From contig JACKAT010000018.1 in assembly GCA_020634935.1 (NCBI GenBank), positions 34,822 to 98,821 on the forward strand: a stretch of DNA of 64,000 nucleotides, given 5' to 3'. Positions within the stretch are counted from its first letter, which is position 1; each line of letters begins with the position of its first letter. Positions 1 to 10,475 of the stretch are shown piece after piece. A model generated the notes under the pieces. It had not been told where the DNA came from, searched no databases, and saw nothing but the letters and a program-made list of their open reading frames with translations. The translations under genes and the position numbers were made by a program. The stretch comes from Anaerolineales bacterium (GTDB lineage: Bacteria; Chloroflexota; Anaerolineae; 4572-78; J111).

Positions 1-213
1 TCTGACATTAACGTCGAGCGCCCCCAGCGTACTCTCCAGCAGCGTCGTTTTGCCGGTGCCGGGGCTGCTCATCAGGTTGAGACAGCGCACCCCGGCGGCG
101 TCAAAGCGCACCTGGTTCGCGGCGGCCATTTGCTGGTTGCCGTCCATTAAATCGAGGTTCAGGATCGCGCCGATTGGAGTGGAATGATTGTGATTACCGT
201 TTGATGTACACAT
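1..213 (-). CDS. hypB: HypB-type nickel-insertion GTPase (N-terminal part, cut by window edge)
   Basis: The first 71 codons are present, running off the left edge. The translation has a short His/Asn-rich start (NGNHNHS) and then the G3E GTPase P-loop NLMSSPGTGKTTLLE at about residues 47-61. HypB proteins use GTP hydrolysis to drive nickel delivery, usually for [NiFe]-hydrogenase. The ATG at 211-213 is preceded by AGGAG. The E. coli-type N-terminal CxxCGC motif is absent. It follows hypA and an agmatinase-family gene on the same strand with no hydrogenase gene in view. By analogy with the cyanobacterial guanidine hydrolase locus, where hypA/hypB-like genes adjoin the hydrolase, it more likely serves that enzyme. 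The family call is firm; the client is inferred. Confidence 0.85.
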   Translation of the reverse strand, partial: MCTSNGNHNHSTPIGAILNLDLMDGNQQMAAANQVRFDAAGVRCLNLMSSPGTGKTTLLESTLGALDVNVR

Positions 214-238
214 TGTAGCTCCTCTGTAAATAAGAGAT

Positions 239-412
239 GTAGGACAAACTTAAGTAATTTTCATAACTAACTTGTGAGTTTGAGACCAGGATGAATAGAC
301 AGGATTTACAGGATTTCCAAGATTAAAATAAGGAAAAATCATATTAATCCTGTTAATTCTGTCTAAATTAATGTAACAACTTAGAGTTGAAAACTACTTA
401 AGTTTGTCCTAC
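239..412. repeat. MITE-like element with GTAGGACAAACTTAAGT inverted ends
   Basis: A 174-bp block begins with GTAGGACAAACTTAAGT and ends with its exact inverse. The interior holds a second imperfect inverted repeat (ACAGGATTTACAGGATT near 298 against AATCCTGTTAATTCTGTC near 347). No ORF of note lies inside. It fills part of the hypA-hypB gap. The same end sequence, as a closed 26-bp palindrome, recurs near 598 and 10532. Confidence 0.6.
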
Positions 413-416
413 GGCT

Positions 417-747
417 ATTTTCATTGTCGTTGCTGTACCGAGGTTCTGTCGCACTCCCTTGAAAATAGCCCTCACCCCCAACCCCTCTCCCTGAGGGAGA
501 GGGGAGTCGCGCCAGCGACGGGGTGAGGGTAAAACACGATTTTCATTTCCGGTGTCGTCTCAGGTGAGACTGTCAGACTCCCATGAAAATGGGTTTGTAG
601 GACAAACTTAAGTTTGTCCTACGGAATTTTCATTCTCGCTGTCGTCCTGTAAGGACTGTTCGACTCCCATGAAAATAGCCAGTTGTTTGGAGCGTCAAAG
701 TAAACTTTGACCTTGGGGTTAATGACAAAGCCAGCTTTGTCGCTCCA
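417..747. repeat. Cluster of short palindromic intergenic repeats
   Basis: This gap between hypA and hypB is built from small palindromes laid end to end. They include ATTTTCAT...ATGAAAAT units of about 50 bp (near 417, 539 and 631), the GTAGGACAAACTTAAGTTTG palindrome (598), GTCAAAGTAAACTTTGAC (697) and GACAAAGCCAGCTTTGTC (724). The same units recur at 2536-2622, 8815-8970, 10476-10730, 37239-37346, 39911-40051 and 49258-49395. No coding potential is seen. Confidence 0.65.
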
Positions 748-1125
748 TTACATCTTGATGCTTGCCATTTCGTCGGCCCATTCAACCCGCTCGATTTTGA
801 GTTCTCGTCCAGAGCGAATATCGTGCAGCGGGGCCTGGCAGGTGGGGCAGGCGTAGTGCAAGCCGAGATCGGGTTGATAATCTTGAACACAAGCGCGACA
901 GTGCGCTACAAAAGGAATGGGATGGATCACGAGTTCAGCATCTTGTAAGAAAGGCACGCTCAACCGCTGCTGGGCAAAGCTGCGGGTTAGCAAATCCGGC
1001 TCGACACAGGTGAAATCGCCCACTTGCAAAATCACCGCCTTGACCTGGCGCGCCTCCTGCGCTTCCGCCCACCACTCTTTCAAGCTGAGGATGAGCGCTT
1101 TGGTCATATCCACTTCGTGAGGCAT
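748..1125 (-). CDS. hypA: HypA-type nickel metallochaperone
   Basis: A protein of 125 residues, close to the usual HypA length of 113-120. It carries the C-terminal zinc knuckle with two CxxC pairs (C76/C79 and C93/C96). HypA hands nickel to apo-enzymes through an N-terminal Met-His-Glu motif in which the His at position 2 binds Ni. Here the protein begins MPHEVDMTKAL, so a Pro separates Met1 from the His. No closer in-frame start would restore M-H-E. It follows the agmatinase-family gene by 141 bp and precedes hypB on the same strand. This trio matches the cyanobacterial guanidine hydrolase locus, where HypA/HypB-like proteins load nickel. Family assignment is firm; the client enzyme is inferred from context. 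Confidence 0.88.
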   Translation of the reverse strand: MPHEVDMTKALILSLKEWWAEAQEARQVKAVILQVGDFTCVEPDLLTRSFAQQRLSVPFLQDAELVIHPIPFVAHCRACVQDYQPDLGLHYACPTCQAPLHDIRSGRELKIERVEWADEMASIKM

Positions 1126-1266
1126 AACGTCTCTTTCTGCGGGAGTGAAGAGATTGGAGATAGGGAGATTAGAGATTGGAGATTAGGAGATTGATGGTCC
1201 AAAATCTCCCAACCTCTTAATCGCCTTATCTCCAATTCATCATTCATCCCTCATAATTCATCATTC

Positions 1267-2448
1267 CTACAACGCCCACGGTTCGGTTGCCGGCTCCGGC
1301 TTCAGCCAGGTCGGAGTGGAACGGGGCAGCTTGCCGGCATCGACCAGCGCGGCCAGGGTATCGACGATGACGCGGGTGGCCAGCAGCGCCGTGGTTTCGG
1401 CCACATCATACGGCGGCGAAACCTCGACCAACTCCATCGCGCACAAATTGGTCTCACGGGCGACGCGGTTGACAATGTGCAGCGCCTCACGGGGCAGCAA
1501 GCCGCCCGGTTCGGGCCAGCCGGTGCCCGGCACAAAACCGGCGTCCACACTGTCGATGTCGAAGCTGAGGTACACCGCCTCCGTTCCTTCGGAGGCGACC
1601 TCGATGGCAATGTCGAGCGCTTTGTCCAGCCCCATCTCCATAATATCGGTGATGGTCATGATGGTCGTGCCGCGTTCCCGGCTGATTTTGACGCCCGGAC
1701 GCGGCACCTGCCAGCCGCCGATGCCAAACTGCACCAGATTCTTGGGCGGCGCGTTGTCGATGTTGGTAGCGTGGAACCAGGGCGTGGTGTGCATGCGCTC
1801 GTCCATATCTTTTTCTTGGGTGTCAACGTGGCGGTCAACATGGATAATACCGATGTTGCCGTTCACGTGCGGCGCGATGCCCCGCACGCAGGGGTAGCCG
1901 ATTGAGTGATCGCCGCCGAGCATGATCGGAAACGCGCCGCTGGCGAATACGTGCGACACGGCCCGGCTGATCTGGTCGAACGCCTTCTCGATGTTGGCCG
2001 GGATGACAAAGACATCGCCCAGGTCGCACATGGTCATCTGCTCGCGCAGATCGACGCCCATTTCAAAGTAGTAGGTGCCGTACAGCGCCGAAATTTTGCG
2101 GATGCCCTGCGGCCCAAAGCGCGTGCCGGGCCGGTAGGTGGTGCCGGTGTCGAGCGGAATGCCAAAGACAGCCACGTCGTACTGGCCGGCTTTGTGGACA
2201 TCTTCAACATAAGGCATTTTCAAAAAGGTGTTAATTCCGGCGAAGTGAGGCAGTTCGCCGCGGGCAAAGGTCGAGATGGTCCGGTCTTCGATGCTGGGCG
2301 CGGCTTCCAGGCCCAGTTCTTTGTTGCGTTTGACTTCGTTCAGCCAGCCCTGGCTGCTCAGTTCGGCTTCTTTGCGCAGCGCGTCGGCGGCCTGGCTGTT
2401 TTCTAACTCCGGACGTAATTTCCCAAAGCGGGGATTTGAGTCGCTCAA
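1267..2448 (-). CDS. gdmH: Agmatinase-family ureohydrolase, probable Ni-dependent guanidine hydrolase
   Basis: A 393-residue ureohydrolase with all binuclear-metal motifs: GGDHS (H181), DRHVD (D205, H207, D209) and SFDIDSVD (D297, D299). Its N-terminal extension of about 85 residues is longer than in agmatinase or arginase (roughly 300 residues). This extended form and the adjacent hypA/hypB genes are features of the cyanobacterial Ni-dependent guanidine hydrolase (Sll1077 type), which splits guanidine into urea and ammonia. Urease lies directly upstream in the same direction and a urea ABC transporter is about 16 kb away, which fits a urea-releasing reaction. I see no guanidine riboswitch in the 184-bp upstream gap, which holds palindromic repeats. 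Agmatinase or another ureohydrolase activity cannot be excluded from sequence alone. Confidence 0.8.
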   Translation of the reverse strand: MSDSNPRFGKLRPELENSQAADALRKEAELSSQGWLNEVKRNKELGLEAAPSIEDRTISTFARGELPHFAGINTFLKMPYVEDVHKAGQYDVAVFGIPLDTGTTYRPGTRFGPQGIRKISALYGTYYFEMGVDLREQMTMCDLGDVFVIPANIEKAFDQISRAVSHVFASGAFPIMLGGDHSIGYPCVRGIAPHVNGNIGIIHVDRHVDTQEKDMDERMHTTPWFHATNIDNAPPKNLVQFGIGGWQVPRPGVKISRERGTTIMTITDIMEMGLDKALDIAIEVASEGTEAVYLSFDIDSVDAGFVPGTGWPEPGGLLPREALHIVNRVARETNLCAMELVEVSPPYDVAETTALLATRVIVDTLAALVDAGKLPRSTPTWLKPEPATEPWAL

Positions 2449-2535
2449 AGGTTAACTCCTTGTTTTGCGTATTGGTAATTTTCTGATAAAAACCTTAACT
2501 GGTGTCGTGCGTAAATCGTCTTGCTACGGACGACT

Positions 2536-2622
2536 GGAGCATCAAAGCTGGCTTTGATCGTAGGGGACAAAGCCAGCTTTGTCGCTCCGTCTTATTGGGG
2601 ACAAAGCCAGCTTTGTCGCTCC
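2536..2622. repeat. GACAAAGC palindromic repeat units
   Basis: Three palindromic units stand in the ureC to guanidine-hydrolase gap: one ATCAAAGCTGGCTTTGAT and two copies of GACAAAGCCAGCTTTGTC followed by GCTCC. They belong to the family described at 417-747. Confidence 0.65.
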
Positions 2623-2632
2623 GCTTCTCGTT

Positions 2633-4357
2633 CTAAAACAGAAAATAGCGCTGGGCCAGCGGCAGGATTTCGGCCGGTTCGCAAGTGAGTAGTTCGCCGT
2701 CGGCGCGGACTTCGTAGGTTTCGGGATCGACTTCGATGGTGGGGGTGGCGTCGTTGTGGACCATATCGGCTTTGCCGATGGCCCGGCAGTTCTTGACGGC
2801 GACGGCCTGCTTTTTCAGCCCAATCTGTTCAGGTACACCCTCATCGAGCGCCGCTTGCGAGATAAACGTGGCGCTGGTGGCCGCCGTGGCGCTGCCAAAC
2901 GCGCCGAACATGGGCCGGTACCAGACCGGCTGCGGCGTGGGAATGGAGGCGTTGGCGTCGCCCATCACGCTCCAGGCGATGAAACCGCCTTTGACCACCA
3001 TCTCCGGCTTGACGCCGAACATGGCTGGCTGCCACAGCACCAAATCGGCCAGCTTGCCCGGCTCAATCGAACCAATCTCGTGGCTGATGCCGTGAGCGAT
3101 GGCCGGGTTGATGGTGTATTTGGCGACGTAGCGTTTGACTCGAAAGTTGTCGTTTTCGGCTGTATCTTCGGGCAGCGCGCCGCGCTGGACCTTCATCTTG
3201 TGGGCGGTTTGCCAGGTGCGGATAATCACCTCGCCGACGCGGCCCATCGCCTGCGAGTCGCTGGCGATGATGCTGATGACGCCCAGATCGTGCAGAATAT
3301 CTTCGGCGGCGATGGTCTCGGCCCGAATACGGCTTTCGGCAAAGGCCACATCTTCCGGCACCTGCGGGTTGAGGTGGTGGCAGACCATCAGCATATCCAA
3401 ATGCTCGGCGATGGTGTTGACGGTGTAGGGGCGGGTTGGGTTGGTCGATGACGGTAGAATGTACGGGAATGAGGCAATCTTGATAATGTCCGGGGCGTGA
3501 CCGCCGCCCGCGCCTTCGGTGTGGTAGGTGTGGATGGTCCGGCCGGCGATGGCGGCGATGGTATCTTCGACAAAACCGGCTTCATTTAGCGTATCGGTGT
3601 GAATGGCGGCCTGGATATCAAACTGATCGGACACAGTCAAGCAGGTGTTGATCGCGCCGGGGGTGGTACCCCAATCTTCGTGCAGTTTCAGACCCAAAGC
3701 GCCAGCCTTGATCTGTTCGATCAAGGGGTCGGCGGTGGCGGCGTTGCCTTTGCCCATAAAACCGAAATTCACGGGAAAGGCTTCGATGGCTTGCAGCATG
3801 CGAGCGATATTCCAAGCGCCGGGCGTACAGGTGGTGGCGTTGGTGCCGGTGGCCGGGCCGGTGCCGCCGCCGATCATGGTGGTCAGGCCGCCGTTGAGCG
3901 CTTCGTAAATTTGCTGCGGGGCGATGAAGTGAATGTGGCTGTCGATGCCGCCGGCCGTGACAATTTTGTTCTCGCCGGCGATGACTTCCGTGGCCGGACC
4001 GACGATGAGTTCCGGATCGACATCGGCCATGGTATCGGGGTTGCCGGCTTTGCCGACTTTGACGATGCGGCCGTCTTTAATGCCGATATCGCCTTTAACG
4101 ATGCCCCAATGGTCGATGATTATGGCGTTGGTGATGACCACATCCAGCGCGCCGGGCTCGCCCTCGCGCCCCTGGCGGCTGCTCTGGCCCATGCCGTCGC
4201 GGATGACTTTGCCGCCGCCAAAAGCGATCTCATCGCCATAGTGGGTGAAATCCTGCTCGATTTCGATGATCAGATCGGTGTCGGCCAGTCGAACTTTATC
4301 GCCGGTGGTGGGGCCGTAGAGATCGGCGTAGACATTGCGGGGAATTTGCAGCGTCAT
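2633..4357 (-). CDS. ureC: Urease subunit alpha
   Basis: A 574-residue catalytic urease subunit of normal length (about 570). Visible active-site residues are H141/H143 (SHIHF), the carbamylated lysine K224 in GLKLHEDWG, H254 (IHTDT), H280 (TYHTEGAGGGHAPD), the mobile-flap motif MVCHHLNP (C327-H329) and D368 (ASDSQ). It hydrolyses urea to ammonia and carbamate with a di-nickel centre in the cytoplasm. The start overlaps the ureB stop by 4 bp (ATGA), so the subunits are translationally coupled. It is the third gene of ureA-ureB-ureC. Confidence 0.98.
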   Translation of the reverse strand: MTLQIPRNVYADLYGPTTGDKVRLADTDLIIEIEQDFTHYGDEIAFGGGKVIRDGMGQSSRQGREGEPGALDVVITNAIIIDHWGIVKGDIGIKDGRIVKVGKAGNPDTMADVDPELIVGPATEVIAGENKIVTAGGIDSHIHFIAPQQIYEALNGGLTTMIGGGTGPATGTNATTCTPGAWNIARMLQAIEAFPVNFGFMGKGNAATADPLIEQIKAGALGLKLHEDWGTTPGAINTCLTVSDQFDIQAAIHTDTLNEAGFVEDTIAAIAGRTIHTYHTEGAGGGHAPDIIKIASFPYILPSSTNPTRPYTVNTIAEHLDMLMVCHHLNPQVPEDVAFAESRIRAETIAAEDILHDLGVISIIASDSQAMGRVGEVIIRTWQTAHKMKVQRGALPEDTAENDNFRVKRYVAKYTINPAIAHGISHEIGSIEPGKLADLVLWQPAMFGVKPEMVVKGGFIAWSVMGDANASIPTPQPVWYRPMFGAFGSATAATSATFISQAALDEGVPEQIGLKKQAVAVKNCRAIGKADMVHNDATPTIEVDPETYEVRADGELLTCEPAEILPLAQRYFLF

Positions 4358-4740
4358 GCGCTGGCCTCCTTATCGCCAAAACCGGCGCTTTTAATCTTTT
4401 CAATAGCGGCGGTTTGCGTCTGCGGATCGTCCAAACCGCCCTCGACCAAGTCGTTGTGACCGTAAACAATCCGGCTGCCGGCCAGTTCGACCAGGGTGAC
4501 TTCTTTGGTGTCGCCCGGCTCAAAGCGGACGGCGGTGCCGGCCGGAATATTCAGCCGCATACCGTAAGCCGCAATGCGATTAAAGACCAGGGCGCGATTA
4601 ACTTCGAAAAAATGAAAATGGCTGCCGACCTGAATGGGCCGGTCGCCGTGATGTTCCACCAGCAGCGTGGTTGTGTTGCGGCCGGCGTTGGCGATAATCG
4701 GCCCGGCCGCTTCATTCAAAATGTAGGCTCCCGGCTTCAT
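4354..4740 (-). CDS. ureB: Urease subunit beta
   Basis: A 128-residue beta subunit with the family signature GSHFHFFEVNRAL and the downstream RLNIPAGTAVRFEPGDTKEV. It is slightly longer than classical UreB (about 100-110) owing to a C-terminal tail. It is structural and packs around UreC in the apo-urease complex. Both ends overlap neighbours by 4 bp (ureA stop, ureC start), which marks a tightly coupled operon. Confidence 0.97.
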   Translation of the reverse strand: MKPGAYILNEAAGPIIANAGRNTTTLLVEHHGDRPIQVGSHFHFFEVNRALVFNRIAAYGMRLNIPAGTAVRFEPGDTKEVTLVELAGSRIVYGHNDLVEGGLDDPQTQTAAIEKIKSAGFGDKEASA

Positions 4741-5054
4741 ATCAGCTTCTCCTGAATGGGATCGTGGATGGTGACCAGTTTAGTGCCGTCGGGGAAGGTC
4801 GCTTCTACTTGCACTTCGTGAATCATCTCCGCCACACCGTCCATTACCTCGTCTTTGGTTAAAATGGTGGTTCCGTAACTCATTATCTCGGCCACGCTCT
4901 TGCCGTCGCGGGCGGCTTCCAACACTTCCGCCGTCAGGATGGCAATCGCTTCGGGATAGTTGAGTTTCAAGCCGCGCGCCTGGCGTTTACGGGCCAGTTC
5001 TGAGGCCAGGAAAACCATGAGCCGTTCTTGCTCCCGTTGGGTTAGATGCATCAA
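4737..5054 (-). CDS. ureA: Urease subunit gamma
   Basis: A 105-residue gamma subunit, full length for the family (about 100). It opens MHLTQREQERLMVF and carries the conserved LNYPEAIAIL and VEATFPDGTKLVTIHDPI blocks. The annotated ATG gives MMHLTQ; the second Met (one codon later) is an equally good start. It is the first gene of the urease structural operon. The 236-bp gap to the glutamine synthetase gene upstream contains a GTCATTTCG repeat, so read-through from there is possible but not shown. Confidence 0.97.
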   Translation of the reverse strand: MMHLTQREQERLMVFLASELARKRQARGLKLNYPEAIAILTAEVLEAARDGKSVAEIMSYGTTILTKDEVMDGVAEMIHEVQVEATFPDGTKLVTIHDPIQEKLI

Positions 5055-5170
5055 TCGTCTCCGTTAAATAGGTTTCATCGGACAAACCATCGATTTGTCC
5101 GGGGTAGGGCAAATCGATGACTGGCCCTACCCACTCCACAAACGCTAAAAACTGTCAGGATTTATGCAAT

Positions 5171-5270
5171 CATGTCATTTCGAGCGAAGAATAAGCGAGA
5201 AATCTCTGAGATGACCGTTTGCAACCGAACGCTGTAGGGGTTTCTTCGCCTTCGGCTACGAAATGACATG
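5171..5270. repeat. GTCATTTCG inverted-repeat element, copy 1
   Basis: A 100-bp element opening CATGTCATTTCGAGCG and closing CGAAATGACATG, with internal GAGAAATC and GGTTTCTTCGCC segments in inverted order. Related copies lie at 19444-19522 (diverged), 22523-22646, 26137-26297 and 34821-34919, always between genes. Confidence 0.7.
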
Positions 5271-5290
5271 AATTCCGGTCAATCCTGACT

Positions 5291-7456
<2,166 letters not shown>

Positions 7457-7686
7457 ATTAAATATTCCTCCTGGGTTAAATTGAATAGTTTGTTGTTAAC
7501 GGGACTATCTGTGCTTCCATTATCGGGAGTAGGGAGTAGGGAGTAAGGGTACTTTTTTACTCCACACTCCTTACGCCTCGCTTCTCGCTGTCGAAACACC
7601 GTCATTACCTGATCTACTATTAGTTGCTGAGGTCCTGCCCATCGACACCTTCGCACCTATTTTTACTTTCAGGAGACTTTTTGGTG

Positions 7687-7695
7687 TGGTATAAT
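7687..7695 (+). promoter_or_regulatory. Extended -10 promoter of the structured RNA, copy 1
   Basis: TGG-TATAAT forms a perfect extended -10 box 7-8 nt before the first G of the RNA. No clear -35 box is present. The same TGTGGTATAAT string precedes RNA copy 2, while sequence further upstream differs. That selective conservation supports a working promoter. Confidence 0.6.
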
Positions 7696-7700
7696 AAAAA

Positions 7701-7806
7701 AAGGCAGGACAATAGATAGGACATACCTCTTGGTCTTGGCGGGCCAGGTAAGTCCGTTGTTCTGTTAGCCTGGGGGAGACGCTATCGATGATGGCGTCTC
7801 CTTTTT
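7701..7806 (+). ncRNA. Unrecognised structured small RNA, copy 1
   Basis: About 105 nt. A basal stem pairs AGGACAA (near 7706) with TTGTTCT (near 7757). An upper stem pairs GGACATACCT with AGGTAAGTCC and carries the loop GGTCTTGGCGGGCC. The RNA ends in GGAGACGC/GCGTCTCC followed by TTTTT, an intrinsic terminator. Copy 2 at 25380-25481 keeps the loop exactly but changes stem bases on both sides so pairing is kept (AGGACG with CGTTTT; AACCA with TGGTT). I recognise no Rfam family. It lies antisense to the glnN leader. Read on the minus strand the basal stem followed by a T7 run could instead act as a terminator within that leader, so orientation is not fully settled. Confidence 0.62.
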
Positions 7807-7984
7807 AGTTTAAATCAAAAATGCTCTCCAATACGCACGGCAAAACAGTCCGCATTCGAGAGCATCTCGGCTCCGGTTTATGGTAATGGGTAATTTAGTC
7901 CAATCTCTAATTACCCATTACTGTCAATAAAGCGCCATCTCTTGCTTAGATAAATCGTACAACTCTTATTCTGGTCTCTTACAC

Positions 7985-8043
7985 AAAAACCCCTCGACCG
8001 GCTACCACAATAAATCTATTGCGGCTCGTCATCGAGGGTTTTT
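7985..8043 (-). terminator. Terminator-like hairpin in the glnN leader
   Basis: On the minus strand CCCTCGA pairs with TCGAGGG around an inner hairpin (CCGCAATA/TATTGTGG), followed by TTTTT. It begins only about 15 nt after the predicted start of the glnN transcript and 529 nt before the glnN ATG. It is therefore an attenuator or the end of a short leader RNA rather than the end of a gene. Confidence 0.6.
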
Positions 8044-8063
8044 ATCAGCATAAAATTGAGCGG

Positions 8064-8092
8064 AGTATATCACGCGGAAAAAGATTTGTCAA
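8064..8092 (-). promoter_or_regulatory. Sigma-70-type promoter for glnN
   Basis: Minus-strand TTGACA (8087-8092), 17-nt spacer, TATACT (8064-8069). This is a near-consensus housekeeping promoter facing glnN, placed just before the terminator-like hairpin at 7985-8043. Confidence 0.65.
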
Positions 8093-8113
8093 TATAGCGC
8101 GACAAGGTCCAAA

Positions 8114-8791
8114 TCAGGTAACTACGTATACGCCGGCGGCTCGTCGTGCCAATTCATCGATCTGCTGGATGGTGTAGGTTGTCTTCACTTTGACCAGCAA
8201 GCCTTGATCGCACAACGATTGCAGGGTTCGATGCAAATGGCGGAAGCTGGTACCCAGTAAATCGGCGATTTGGGTCAAGTTGCCGGAGAAGACCCACTGC
8301 TGGTCTTGGTTCAGCGTGGCCGTGGCCAAAATATAACTGGCCACGCGATTCTCCAGAGGGTGCAGCAAATTCAGGGCGCTGTTTCTAATGACCCGCCCCA
8401 ACTTGCGACCGAGAGAACGATAGAGTTGTTTCAAAAAAATAGGATCAGCCGCCAGATGGTCGATTACAAACGTGCGCTGCAAACTGAGGCAAAACACATT
8501 TGCGTCAAGGCTTCCACGGTGGTGGTGGCTAAGGTTCCGGCCCTGAAAATTTCCGCAGATCGCCGAAGGGTTAGCGGCTCATAGAAACAGAGCAGCAACT
8601 GCCGGGCATTGGGCATCGGCAGGAAAACCTTAACCCGGCCTTCGACGAAAAAGTGGAGGTTGTCGATGGGCTGCTCGAGTTCGCAGATGGGCCGCTGCCT
8701 TTTGAAGCGGCGGAGGGTGAACTGGATCGAGCCGATCCGGTCGATAAAGTGGTCTATGGTGCCGCTGGTAGTACGATAGTTTCTGTTCCAT
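8114..8791 (-). pseudogene. Crp/Fnr family (YeiL-like) transcription regulator, frameshifted
   Basis: The intact 3-prime part encodes a Crp-type winged helix (NLTQIADLLGTSFRHLHRTL, from 8497 down). The N-terminal cyclic-nucleotide-binding-like half is readable only by changing frame. MEQKLSYYQRHH starts at 8791, FIDRIGSIQFTLRRFKRQRP follows in another frame, then DNLHFFVEGRVKVFLPMPNA and LLLCFYEPLTLRR. A further shift near 8490 leads into the C-terminal ORF. At least two frameshifts and a probable small deletion after the EPL segment break the gene. It is divergent from two decayed transporter genes that it may once have controlled. Confidence 0.75.
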
Positions 8792-8814
8792 TGTATGCAC
8801 CCTCTCTGAATACG

Positions 8815-8970
8815 TTTCAGACAAACTTAAGTCGGTCTCTACGTAATTTTCTATTATGGGGGTCAGGTCTCATTAGAGACCAGCGGATCTTCTTGAAAAT
8901 ACAGACCAGGAGCGTCAAAGTTTACTTTGATCAGATATTAAATGACAAAGCCAGCTTTGTCGCTCCAGAT
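8815..8970. repeat. Palindromic repeat cluster
   Basis: It contains AGACAAACTTAAGT, an ATTTTC...GAAAAT unit, GTCAAAGTTTACTTTGA and GACAAAGCCAGCTTTGTC, all members of the family at 417-747. It occupies the gap upstream of the decayed regulator. The following stretch to about 9270 shows no gene I can support. Confidence 0.6.
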
Positions 8971-9280
8971 GCTTTTGGATCAGGATTATGACAGATGTCA
9001 TAACGGTCATATATGGGATAAAAAGCAGAATGGGTTCATCTAAGAAATCCATTGTATGGATTGTTCTCTCTAAGAAGGTGAACCTATGTATACCATTTTT
9101 CGAGTGTAATCGGGCGTTGTTGTTAGCGGTGATGATCTACCTGAACGGTGAGCTGGCGAACCAGATCGCAAACTGTGCGGCCAGCATCTTTGAAAATTCT
9201 GACAGGTCTAATCCTGGTCTGGCCTGATTTACTTGACCCAATCAAACTCCGTTTCGGAAAGGAATTCCGCCGGTACCACT

Positions 9281-9515
9281 CATGGGGCGTTTGGGTTTCT
9301 GACCGTGGTCTTTGTGAACGTGGGTTTTATGAATATGGGAGTGTTTGCGGCGCTGCTGGCGTTGGGCCTTTTGGGGGCAAAACCATTTTTCGGCCCCGGT
9401 GATCGATCACTTCGGCTGGTTTGGGGCATCTGTGGTGCAGAAATTTGATCGCGAAAACGGGCAGCCCGGCGCTAATTGTGGGCGGCATCGCCGTTATGGC
9501 TTTACTTTTAGAAAA
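9281..9515 (+). pseudogene. DMT (YdcZ/DUF606) transporter fragment 1, frameshifted
   Basis: Pieces of the C-terminal half of a YdcZ-type drug/metabolite transporter appear in successive frames: FVNVGFMNMGVFAALLALGL, then PVIDHFGWFG, then SPALIVGGIAVMALLLENV. They match the family pattern of a helix ending in GQ, an IDHFG motif and a last transmembrane helix. At least two frameshifts separate them and no N-terminal half is recognisable upstream, so the gene is dead. Confidence 0.6.
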
Positions 9516-9689
9516 TGTAGGACAAACTTAAGATTTTAGGATGAATTCGCGTTGATCGCCATTATCTTATCATTACTTTCCGGGTAACTCCGCACCGTTT
9601 CGCGGATGGTTAACGCTCAACCGTCCGAACGATCGCGGCTCATTTCAGCCATATTTATAGTAACTATATCTTGGGCTTGATCTGTTCTT

Positions 9690-9958
9690 GTGCTAATTTT
9701 ATTTCTCGTGCCGAGACCCTTGGTCGAAGTCTCGACGCTGGTCGGCGGGACAGATTCCGGCCTGGGTTATTGGGGCGGCGGCCTCGGCGTCTTATTTGTT
9801 GTCCTATCCACTCGTTACGCCGGAAGATGCCCGCCTTGGCCATGACCTTGTTGATCTGGGGGGCCGATTGGCGCCGGTATTGTAATCGATGTCATCATCC
9901 ATCAGCAGTTTTCGCCTGGCTTCAGGCTGGCGGTGTTGATTATGGCTTTACCTGTTGA
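9690..9958 (+). pseudogene. DMT (YdcZ/DUF606) transporter fragment 2, frameshifted
   Basis: A second set of YdcZ-like fragments: LGYWGGGLGVLFVVLSTRYA, then KMPALAMTLLIWG in another frame, then GAGIVIDVIIHQQFSPGF and RLAVLIMALPVEQLVDR. The order matches the family (GG-L-G-V helix, GQ/GAGIVID motif, last helix). Tandem YdcZ genes are common, so this and the preceding fragment were probably a pair. Several frameshifts; not functional. Confidence 0.55.
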
Positions 9959-10019
9959 GCAACTTGTTGATCGATAAGCACCAGCAGCTAGGCATAGAAA
10001 AAGGTATGAATACACCTTT

Positions 10020-10446
10020 CTAAGCGGCTGAGTCAATATTACCGCCCGCCTGAAACAGGGTAATTTGCATGCCGTCGGGGTCTTGGAGCCGCACGTTATA
10101 CCGCCCCACGGGTAATGACGGGGATGCATTCAAGCGTCGCGCCGTGGGCGAAAGTAAGCGGCCCATCGCCGCTGGCAGGCCGGTGACTTGCAGGGCACCG
10201 ATGGGCTCAAGCAACCGGTTGGCCCGCTTCGAGCTGGTCGATGGTTCCCGGCTTGAGCTTCGTCAAAAATCTCCAGGGTCGCCGGCCCATATCGATACGA
10301 GGGCCTGGCCTTGACCAACATTATTCAAATTGGTCGTTCAAGGCCGAGGCCGGCGCAGTAGAATTTACCAAGCGTTCGTAATCATTTGGTGGTGATGGCA
10401 ACGCGCAACTCGGGATGATCGGTGGAAGTTTTGGTTCTGGTGACAT
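10020..10446 (-). pseudogene. VOC (glyoxalase-fold) protein, frameshifted
   Basis: In successive frames one reads DHPELRVAITTK, KFYCAGLGLE, PATLEIFDEAQAG and YNVRLQDPDGMQITLFQAGG. These are the typical order of a vicinal-oxygen-chelate domain, ending with the DPDG motif. In-frame stops and shifts interrupt it repeatedly. It adds to the run of decayed genes from 8.1 to 10.4 kb. Confidence 0.6.
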
Positions 10447-10475
10447 AGGCACATCTCCGAAATATAGTAGTCGGA

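Noticed and set aside
1..1125. HypA/HypB as evidence of a hydrogenase locus
   Set aside because: No hydrogenase subunit or other hyp gene is visible, and the neighbours are a ureohydrolase and urease. Sequence left of the window could change this.
1302..4523. Long plus-strand ORFs opposite the ureohydrolase and urease genes
   Set aside because: They are antisense shadows of high-GC coding sequence with no recognisable motifs.
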